Source: a virus | Reading direction: 5' to 3' (one strand) | Virus record (IMG/VR): IMGVR_UViG_3300024062_000027 | Span: 1-35,819 of that record | DNA: 35,819 nucleotides | In this document: positions 29,023 through 35,819 of the stretch, piece after piece | How the letters are laid out: each line of letters opens with the position of its first letter | Position numbering within the stretch: position 1 is the first letter of the stretch | Position numbers and translations under genes: made by a program | The notes under the pieces: model-generated | Seen by the model: only the letters and a program-made list of their open reading frames with translations | What the model was told of the DNA's origin: nothing | Databases searched by the model: none

Positions 29023-30477
29023 TTACGCTACGAATAATACGAAATTGTTAGCAGCTTGTACACAAAGACATCTTTCAGAAAGATAGTGAACCTCCATAGC
29101 ATCTAAGCTAGAAGTATATGCACCACCAACAGAACCAGTGATCCATGATTTCATTCTTCTGTCATCTGTCTCAGAAGCTCTGTATCTTACATGTAAGAAA
29201 GGTCTTCTGATATTTGATCCTAACATTTGATCGTATACAGTTGAAGTACCTGCAGGTATTAAAACACCTTTGATATTATCAACCATTCCTCTTGTAGTAG
29301 CGTCATTTAGATATTTCCAGTCAGTTTTGTAGAAGTCATAAGAACCTCTTCTAAATCCTGAAAATCCAAAGTTAAGTGCCATTTCTGATTCATTATCAAA
29401 TAAACCATAAGAAGCAGCAGCAGTAGAAGCATAACCTCCACCAGCTTGAGCAGCAATCATATCGTCAAAATCAAGAGCTGTAGCTCTATCTAAGAATAAC
29501 ATGTTTTCTTCAATTGCTCCTTGTAAATCTAGTTGTGCAAGAATTTGATCGAAATCACCAAGTGCACCAGCACCAGGATTAGCAGCACCAGAAAAACCAG
29601 CATATACATTACCTCTATCATTTAAAGCAGCAAACATACCTTGTGTACCAGAACCAGCAGTTGCACCACCATTTACTTGAACACCAGAACCAGCAGCAGC
29701 TAATTCACCTTCAACCATCGCCATTTCAAGATAATCTTCATATCTTAATCTAGTTTCTGATTCAGCTTTCATATACCATAAGAATCCAGATGTTCCGTCT
29801 TCAGTAGCAACTTCAACCCAACCAATTTGAGCAGTATCAGATCCATTAACTTCGTACTTATCCTTGATAATGATAGGCTTGTTGTTAAATTGTGTGAAAG
29901 ATGGAGTAACTGATCCATCCATACCCAATGTTCCTTTAGCAAAATCAGAACCATAAACGAATAGTTTAAGGTTAGCATTTCCTAAAACACCAAAGTTAGC
30001 AGCAGTATAACATACAGCCGTAAAAGTGAAAGTACCTGGAGCGCCTGGGTTAGGTGCAGTAGTAATTAAACCTTTTAGTGTTTGTCCAGAAGCTGGATCA
30101 AAAACTACGATAGTTTGATTAACTCTTACAACTACTTGGTTTCCAGCTGGAACATTAACTGTAAATACAGCATCATTAGCATTATTAACTTTAGATACAT
30201 TATCATAACCGATATGTAATCTATTTTGTTCAGACCAAATTACTTGGTCAGACGTCATTGGCATTTCAGCGCCAACCATTCTTAAAAATCCAGATAACGT
30301 CCTGTTACCGAATCTTTCTACTTCTTGTTCGTACAATTCTGGTAGATATTGTTGAGCAAAGTCAGCAAAATCACCTGAGTTTGGATCAGTCCATTGTAAG
30401 TAATTACTTGACAAGATTGATTGATCTTGCGTTGGAGTGATTCCAGCATTTTGTACTGTAAAATTCCCTAAAGGCAT
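29023..30477 (-). CDS. major capsid protein (HK97-fold type)
   Basis: The 484-aa product resembles major capsid proteins of crAss-like and related Bacteroidota phages, which build the icosahedral shell with an HK97 fold. The clearest region is the C-terminal third: GFRRGSYDFYKTDWKYLND, VLIPAGTSTVYDQ, RRPFLHVRYRASETDDRRMK, then GSVGGAYTSSLDAMEVHYLS and a CLCVQAANNFVLF end. The N-terminal arm (LPELYEQEVERFGNRTLSGF) and an Ala/Gly-rich middle loop (AAGSGVQVNGGATAGSGTQG) fit the E-loop/insertion pattern. It follows the scaffold gene by 12 bases. No prohead protease is seen in this window. The third-position bias towards A/T-ending, easily read codons looks consistent with high expression. Confidence 0.9.
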   Translation of the reverse strand: MPLGNFTVQNAGITPTQDQSILSSNYLQWTDPNSGDFADFAQQYLPELYEQEVERFGNRTLSGFLRMVGAEMPMTSDQVIWSEQNRLHIGYDNVSKVNNANDAVFTVNVPAGNQVVVRVNQTIVVFDPASGQTLKGLITTAPNPGAPGTFTFTAVCYTAANFGVLGNANLKLFVYGSDFAKGTLGMDGSVTPSFTQFNNKPIIIKDKYEVNGSDTAQIGWVEVATEDGTSGFLWYMKAESETRLRYEDYLEMAMVEGELAAAGSGVQVNGGATAGSGTQGMFAALNDRGNVYAGFSGAANPGAGALGDFDQILAQLDLQGAIEENMLFLDRATALDFDDMIAAQAGGGYASTAAASYGLFDNESEMALNFGFSGFRRGSYDFYKTDWKYLNDATTRGMVDNIKGVLIPAGTSTVYDQMLGSNIRRPFLHVRYRASETDDRRMKSWITGSVGGAYTSSLDAMEVHYLSERCLCVQAANNFVLFVA

Positions 30478-30489
30478 AATTTTAAGTTT

Positions 30490-31647
30490 TTATTTGTTTC
30501 GTTTTATTTTTAATTTAGAACTATTTACACCACTGACTGCTTTAACTTTTAATCCGTTTAAATAAATATCATCAGAACCGCCTGTTTGTCTCGCTCCTGC
30601 GTCTATATTTTTAGATTTAGCAATTACATCTCTAGTAGCATCGGCTTTACCTTGCTCATAAAAATGATCTGCAATAGTGTCTGCGTTTCTAGCAGCATAC
30701 ATAGCTTTGTGATAACCTTTGTAATCAACAACTTCTCCTTTTTCGTTTAAGAACTTCTTAAGCACGTTAGAAATATCAGATTGGGCTTCAGCAACTTCAT
30801 TTGGATTATTTACAGAGTACCTAAATGCTTTTTCTCCTACAGCGAAATCAAAACCTTTGAATTCTTCAGAAAAATAATCTTTAGTTACGCTTTTAAAATC
30901 TTCATGACGTTTCTTAGCTATTTCTTGTTCTTGTTTGTGTCGGTTGAAAAATTCACTTGCTTTAGACATTTCATTGTTTACTGTGGGCCTCAACTTGATT
31001 TCCTCATAATACTCTGATTTTAAATCTTCAAGAAAGTTTTTTGCTTTTGCAACCTCTTCTTTTTTTGCGAGTTTTTTACGACGTACATCTCGCTCTTCGT
31101 CGTAGTCTTCATCTACTTTAAAATTCTCTTCCATAATGAAGCTAATTTCTTCATCATTTAAATGGGGTTTAGAATTTTTGTAATATTCTTTTAATAAAAC
31201 ATTTTCATCAACATTTTCATAGTCAGCGTTTAGTCTTATATAATCATTCATGTCACCTCCGGTGGTTTCCATAAATTTAACTAGCTTTTTAACACCTTCT
31301 GGAAGTTTTTCTTCTGCCTTTATAGCTTCAGCAACTGGTGTAGGATGTTCTTGTTTTTCTATTTCTTGGATTTGCGGCCTATCTTCAATTTTGTTTTCTT
31401 CTTTTTTAAGTTCTTTAACTGGCTGCAGTTCTGTTCTGGCTGTTCCTTCATCCACTTTTTCCACATCTCTTTTTTGTTTATCTGCATCCACCAACACTGG
31501 TTTTGACTCTGAAACGGCATCTTCTTCTTTTTTAATTTCTATTTTAGGCGTTACATTTTTTTGGTTAGATAGTTTTTTTGGCTTACCTACTTTTTTCTTC
31601 ATTTTGAAGTCGCCTTCTTGTTTTACTTCTTCTTTTTTTTCTTCCAT
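30490..31647 (-). CDS. capsid scaffolding protein
   Basis: A 385-aa highly charged, mostly helical protein between portal and capsid genes, the normal place for the scaffold that shapes the prohead and is later lost. Residues 1-110 are Lys/Glu-rich and probably disordered (MEEKKEEVKQEGDFKMKKKV). Residues 110-300 contain long amphipathic helices (EEISFIMEENFKVDEDYDEE, NFLEDLKSEYYEEIKLRP, FFNRHKQEQEIAKKRHEDF). The C-terminal end is small and basic (SSKLKIKRNK), as in scaffolds whose basic tail binds the capsid protein. The motif HFYEQGKADATRDVIAKSKN near residue 340 is a signature I recall in similar phages. No protease motif is seen. Confidence 0.82.
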   Translation of the reverse strand: MEEKKEEVKQEGDFKMKKKVGKPKKLSNQKNVTPKIEIKKEEDAVSESKPVLVDADKQKRDVEKVDEGTARTELQPVKELKKEENKIEDRPQIQEIEKQEHPTPVAEAIKAEEKLPEGVKKLVKFMETTGGDMNDYIRLNADYENVDENVLLKEYYKNSKPHLNDEEISFIMEENFKVDEDYDEERDVRRKKLAKKEEVAKAKNFLEDLKSEYYEEIKLRPTVNNEMSKASEFFNRHKQEQEIAKKRHEDFKSVTKDYFSEEFKGFDFAVGEKAFRYSVNNPNEVAEAQSDISNVLKKFLNEKGEVVDYKGYHKAMYAARNADTIADHFYEQGKADATRDVIAKSKNIDAGARQTGGSDDIYLNGLKVKAVSGVNSSKLKIKRNK

Positions 31648-31673
31648 GATATGATATTATATAATTGTTTCTC

Positions 31674-34070
31674 TTATTGAGATTGCATTGGACTGTCTAC
31701 TGGCGCCCCATTTGGTTGGTCGCTAAAATCAGTAGGTGTAAGATTGTATTCTCTTTGTTGTATTAATTGGCTTTGCTGTGTTGCTTCTAGTTTTGATCTT
31801 TGATCTTTTCTATTTTCTATCATTTGCTCTTTAGCAGTGCTTTTTTGAATATCTATTTGAGCTAATTGCATGTCATAGCCAAACTTTTGCTCAGCTAATT
31901 GAGTTTTTATTGCTAACTCTTTTTCCATTCTCTGCATTTCTAATTGAGACTTACCTTGTTCAATTTGCAGTTCTGTTTGAGCCATAGCTTCTTTTTTCTG
32001 AACCTCAGCCATTGCGGCTTTTTCAGCTGCGTCTGCTTGTGCTGCAGCTTGAGCTTGAACCATTTGCTGTTGTTGTTCTTGATCTTGCTTAGCTTTTTGC
32101 TTACGTTTAAGCTTTAATAATTGATTAGCTAATTTTAAATTGTGTATTTGTCTTATGTCAATAGCATCTTCAAGATTAATACCACCTTGTTGCATTGCTA
32201 TTTGAATGTTTTGTTCTAGTATTTGTTTCTCTTCTTCATCTGGTTCTAATTCTAGAAATATACCAAAATCGTATAAATGTAATTCTTTTATTTCCTCTAA
32301 AGTAGCTACATTATAAAGGCTAATGCTATTTACTAAAGCCTCGTTAGTTAAAGCAAATTCTAGTGAATCAGCAATTCTTAATGATATATTTTCACATGCC
32401 CTAAGAGTAAGATATAAACCAGCGTCTAGTATATGCCTAGTAGCTACATTTGATTGCGCTACAGCTAACTTCTGTAATCCTAGTAATGCATCTTTATCAG
32501 GGTTGCTACCGTCTCTAGCTTCATTTAAACCGGTTACATCTCTAATCATTTGTAAGTAGTATTGGTACGTTTGAATAAGGCTTTGTATTTTAGCCATACC
32601 ATTATTACTATTTAATTCTTGTATAGGAATTTTCCCTGGATTCATATCACCATCCTGAGTCATAGATCTACCTACGATAGAACCAGTTTGGAAATACATG
32701 TTTAAAGCTTCTTTTGGATTATAACTTGTTCCGCTTCCTAAATCAACTTCTGCCAAGCCATCAACATCTAAGTATACACCATCTGGAACCATTCTAGATA
32801 AAACTTGTTGAAGTTTAAGAGATGTAAGTTGAATCATATCGGCAAATGTAATCATTCGCTCTACTAACGATGTTATACGACCTTTATATAGATCTGGAGC
32901 ACAGATAGCATAGTTCATATTAACTTTACTTAAGTTAGACTTAGGTCTAGTCATATTAGTAGCAACTTTCCAGTCTAGCATAATAGGATGACCTAATACT
33001 TTAGCTCCGTGATACAATACTTCAATAGATCTAGAAACTCTATCAAAATTATCATTAGGTTCTGGGTTGAAAACATCTGGTTTTTCTAAAGCTTTTTCTA
33101 AACCTGTTGATGTTCTTTTTATTTTAAATACTTGTTCCGCAAAAGTTTTGTATTCGAAATACAATACTTGAACAGTATTATTATCTCTATTACCTGCATA
33201 ATTTCTTCTGTAATTAGTATTACCTGGAAACTTTTGTATTGTAGCTAGTTCTTGATCTGTTAAATTAGGAAATTCTTTTTTAAGCTCAGGTAAAGATATA
33301 TTTTTAACTTCACCTACATAATATATATCTTCAAAGTTTGGATCATCCGTGTATGAATAAACAATATTAGCTGGATCTACATAGTCAACAGTTACCCCGT
33401 TAGATTTGTTCCAATTAGTTTTTACACAGCCAATACCTAATTCTACTAAATCTTTATAAAACTTTCTTTTAGTTAACTCGTATTTATTTCTTGCTAAAGT
33501 ATTATTAATAGCTTCTTCCTCAGCAATTTCTATAGACTGTTTGTAATCTAACTGTAAGTGTATTTCTAACTCTTCCTCATTTTCAGGTACAGTTAACATA
33601 TCTTTTACTTCTGATATATCCATACCTAGTTGGGTCATTACCTCTTCTTGAAATTTTCTAGTAGCTATATTCTTATGAAGCATGGTAGCGTAATCAGTCC
33701 TTTTTTTCTGTGAAGCAGGATCTTGTGCATAAGCTTTAATGTCATATATCTTTTCAGACATACCATTTACTACTATATCTACAAACTTAGGAATAACAGG
33801 TATAGGCGTCCAATCTAAATTTAAATAAGATAAATCTCCATTGATAGACATTTCATCTTTATACTTTTGTATAGATTGCTCTCCTCTAGCATATAATCTT
33901 CTTCTATGAAAAATATTATAATTATTAGAATACCTTGCTCCGCCAACTCCGCTTTGCCACCATTCACCTTCTATTGCTCTAGCCACAGCCATACCATAGT
34001 CTAAAGACATTTTTTCTTCTTGTGAAACTACCTGATCAGGGAAAGAGCTTTGTGTATTAGTATAAATCAT
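31674..34070 (-). CDS. portal protein
   Basis: At 798 aa this is the size of portals in crAss-like phages, which form the twelve-subunit DNA gate of the capsid. The region SLIQTYQYYLQMIRDVTGLN, EARDGSNPDKDALLGLQKLA, VAQSNVATRHILDAG (about residues 497-551) is the most recognisable portal signature of that group. The clip and stem regions are suggested by LNLDWTPIPVIPKFVDIVVN and YVDPANIVYSYTDDPNFEDI. The last 170 residues are a Gln/Ala/Glu-rich long coiled coil (barrel/crown helix), ending in a flexible Pro/Ser/Gln tail. It starts three bases after the terminase gene. Confidence 0.92.
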   Translation of the reverse strand: MIYTNTQSSFPDQVVSQEEKMSLDYGMAVARAIEGEWWQSGVGGARYSNNYNIFHRRRLYARGEQSIQKYKDEMSINGDLSYLNLDWTPIPVIPKFVDIVVNGMSEKIYDIKAYAQDPASQKKRTDYATMLHKNIATRKFQEEVMTQLGMDISEVKDMLTVPENEEELEIHLQLDYKQSIEIAEEEAINNTLARNKYELTKRKFYKDLVELGIGCVKTNWNKSNGVTVDYVDPANIVYSYTDDPNFEDIYYVGEVKNISLPELKKEFPNLTDQELATIQKFPGNTNYRRNYAGNRDNNTVQVLYFEYKTFAEQVFKIKRTSTGLEKALEKPDVFNPEPNDNFDRVSRSIEVLYHGAKVLGHPIMLDWKVATNMTRPKSNLSKVNMNYAICAPDLYKGRITSLVERMITFADMIQLTSLKLQQVLSRMVPDGVYLDVDGLAEVDLGSGTSYNPKEALNMYFQTGSIVGRSMTQDGDMNPGKIPIQELNSNNGMAKIQSLIQTYQYYLQMIRDVTGLNEARDGSNPDKDALLGLQKLAVAQSNVATRHILDAGLYLTLRACENISLRIADSLEFALTNEALVNSISLYNVATLEEIKELHLYDFGIFLELEPDEEEKQILEQNIQIAMQQGGINLEDAIDIRQIHNLKLANQLLKLKRKQKAKQDQEQQQQMVQAQAAAQADAAEKAAMAEVQKKEAMAQTELQIEQGKSQLEMQRMEKELAIKTQLAEQKFGYDMQLAQIDIQKSTAKEQMIENRKDQRSKLEATQQSQLIQQREYNLTPTDFSDQPNGAPVDSPMQSQ

Positions 34071-34073
34071 TTA

Positions 34074-35819
34074 TTATATTATTTTTGAAATGAATCCGTT
34101 ATTGTCATATTTAGTAAATCCTAAATCAATTTTTTTAACTGTTCTATCTGCTATTGGTTTGTATTTATTTCTATTACAACCCATTATAGCTAATCCAGAA
34201 CTAATAGACGCATCATGCTTTGTTCTATTGTTTATATCAAAATGAGCCCAGTCTTCTAGAGTTCTTTGATGATACATGTCACCATAGGAATCGTCATAAA
34301 AACCTACATAAGAATCTATATAAGCCTCTATAGAAGCTGCATGAGCTTGTTTAATGTCTTCACTAGAGTTAGGTATTCCACCTATTTCTTTTTCTGACAC
34401 TGATAGTTTATTCCAAATTTTATCAGGTCTATTCATGCTAAATGCTCTATACCCTCTTCTTTTTAAATAATACAACAGTCTAGGTTTATTATTCTCACAT
34501 AGTATAGGCATACCATAAAAATGTAATGCCATTAAAACATCTTCGAAAAATATTTCTGCAGTTTGTGGTCTAGCCACATATTCTAAGAAAAAATGATTAG
34601 GTGGTGCATCTTCCATGCTAAATTTAGTAAGTCCATGAAGTGCTCCTTTAGAACCTTTACCATCTACTGTTCCTGAAATATCATAACTATCACATCCAAA
34701 GGCACCCATGTGTTCATTACCAGGTAGTTTGTGTCCATCCTTTAGTATTACATTGTTTTGGAGATTGTTAGGTGGTATCCATGAAATTTGAAATCTTCCT
34801 GAACTACTTGGGATAAAAACAACTTTAGTATCAGGTACTCCATCTTGCCATTGAAAGCTTCCTGTAGTAACATTAGCTTTGTTATTTAATTCCTCGTTAT
34901 AATCTATTTGTTGATATATTTTAGTAAGATTAAATAAACTAGATTTAGTTTCATCTCTAAAAGCATGCTTCTCAGTTCTTGGAAATTGCCTGTAGTATTC
35001 ATTTAAACTGTCTTGATCACTTTTTAATCCTTCAACCTCGTTGTCCCAATGCTCTATAACTCCGATTGTAATTCGAAGACCGTCAATTCCGACTGTTTTA
35101 TTTTTTGGCGTAGTGAATACAGGTAGTCCAAAAGTATCCATGAATCCTTCGTAGTTCCATTCCATAGGGATGAAAAGAGAATATAGTCCGCTAGAAGTTT
35201 GTCCGTTTCTATTTCTTGTTCTAACGTCTGAATTATTGTAGAGTTTTTTAAAGTTGTTTCCACCTTTATCTAATGCATTTGAAGTTGAGCCCATCATACA
35301 TTTACCAACAATCTTTCGTCCTAGTCTTAATGTAGTTTTTGTAACTCTCCAGTTGTTTAATATGTTATCAGGTCTTTCCCATTTACCGCTCTCATCGTGG
35401 GCTAATATCTTTAGCTTTTCACCATCGTAAGAGTTGTCTCCTGTGTTCTTCCAATCTATTGTTGTGTCTAGTCCTTCTAGTTCTGCTAGTTTGACATTGT
35501 CATCTAGTTTACGTCTAGTAAGCTTTGAAGCTGGGACTCTATATGCCAGTTCGGTCTTAGGACGATCCATACCATCCTGGATCGGCTTGAAGAAAAACGG
35601 ATAGTTAACGGATATCGGGACAACTTTATCTGTGAACATTTTTTTAGCATCTGCTCCAGATTTCGAAAGGATGCCGAATCTAGCGTCTGAAGATATTGTG
35701 GCTTGGTTGACAAGTTCAGCGGACGACATAAACGAAAATCCAGATCGTCTGTTTTTAAGATAACACATTCCGTAGCATCTATCGTCAGCTTTGCAAGCCT
35801 GCCAGAATATAAAAAATAA
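34074..35819 (-). CDS. terminase large subunit (5' end outside the window)
   Basis: This is the packaging motor that drives DNA into the prohead and cuts it. Numbering starts at the ATG at 35768, but the frame stays open to the window edge (LFFIFWQACKADDRCYG), so the N-terminus is missing. A degenerate P-loop, KNRRSGFS, is at residues 5-12. Walker B is LKILAHDES with D125 and E126, and GSTSNA follows as the coupling motif. The RNase H-like nuclease domain shows GCDSYD (D360, D363) and HDASISSGLAIMG (D519) as catalytic acid positions. The order ATPase then nuclease and the wording of these motifs match TerL of crAss-like and related phages. It heads the morphogenesis genes, directly before portal. 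Confidence 0.9.
   Translation of the reverse strand, partial: LFFIFWQACKADDRCYGMCYLKNRRSGFSFMSSAELVNQATISSDARFGILSKSGADAKKMFTDKVVPISVNYPFFFKPIQDGMDRPKTELAYRVPASKLTRRKLDDNVKLAELEGLDTTIDWKNTGDNSYDGEKLKILAHDESGKWERPDNILNNWRVTKTTLRLGRKIVGKCMMGSTSNALDKGGNNFKKLYNNSDVRTRNRNGQTSSGLYSLFIPMEWNYEGFMDTFGLPVFTTPKNKTVGIDGLRITIGVIEHWDNEVEGLKSDQDSLNEYYRQFPRTEKHAFRDETKSSLFNLTKIYQQIDYNEELNNKANVTTGSFQWQDGVPDTKVVFIPSSSGRFQISWIPPNNLQNNVILKDGHKLPGNEHMGAFGCDSYDISGTVDGKGSKGALHGLTKFSMEDAPPNHFFLEYVARPQTAEIFFEDVLMALHFYGMPILCENNKPRLLYYLKRRGYRAFSMNRPDKIWNKLSVSEKEIGGIPNSSEDIKQAHAASIEAYIDSYVGFYDDSYGDMYHQRTLEDWAHFDINNRTKHDASISSGLAIMGCNRNKYKPIADRTVKKIDLGFTKYDNNGFISKII

Noticed and set aside
1-35819. tRNA genes, CRISPR arrays, integrase/attachment sites or insertion sequences
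   Set aside because: No cloverleaf-like tract, regular repeat-spacer pattern, recombinase motif or terminal inverted repeats were noticed; nearly all bases are in phage genes. A tRNAscan-SE run would settle the tRNA point.

Overview
The window is part of an AT-rich double-stranded DNA phage genome, with densely packed genes and almost no intergenic space. The portal, major capsid, terminase and ring proteins carry sequence signatures typical of crAss-like phages (Crassvirales) and related podoviruses of Bacteroidota. Several other genes (the giant 3.5-kaa protein, the GNAT-like protein, a DUF6321-like protein) resemble families common in marine viral genomes. The best guess is a lytic, short-tailed phage of a marine flavobacterium-like host. 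The host and lineage are inferred from remembered family resemblance, not from a search.

Two transcription units converge. The left one (positions 1-3424, + strand) is a DNA-metabolism segment: a T7-like Holliday-junction endonuclease I, two small proteins, a compact adenosylcobalamin-dependent (class II) ribonucleotide reductase, a predicted lipoprotein whose signal peptide is overprinted on the end of the reductase gene, and a two-helix membrane protein. It ends at a bidirectional terminator (3427-3454), with a second + strand hairpin just after.

Everything from 35819 down to 3497 (- strand) is one virion-morphogenesis unit in the expected order: large terminase (5' end outside the window), portal, scaffold, major capsid protein, two unknown proteins, a conserved unknown, two ring/adaptor proteins, a giant tail-nozzle-type protein (1798 aa), a second nozzle-type protein (650 aa), a GNAT-like protein, two proteins resembling T7 internal proteins gp14 and gp15, a giant polyvalent protein of about 3526 aa in the gp16 position, and two tiny basic proteins. 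Two intrinsic terminators sit inside this unit, 3' of the capsid gene and of a later gene, each with no room for a new promoter before the next start codon. This suggests graded expression through leaky terminators, as at T7 T-phi.

The most notable object is the giant protein (3900-14480). It has an acidic repeat N-terminus, a hydrophobic glycine-rich segment, an HExxGH zincin-like motif with downstream glutamates, a segment resembling sigma-70 region 2 followed by a helix-turn-helix-like stretch, a complete set of HAD phosphatase motifs, a recurring ASNK peptide around the HAD domain, and YTxQF motifs at both ends. Its position suggests that it is packaged in the virion and ejected into the host.
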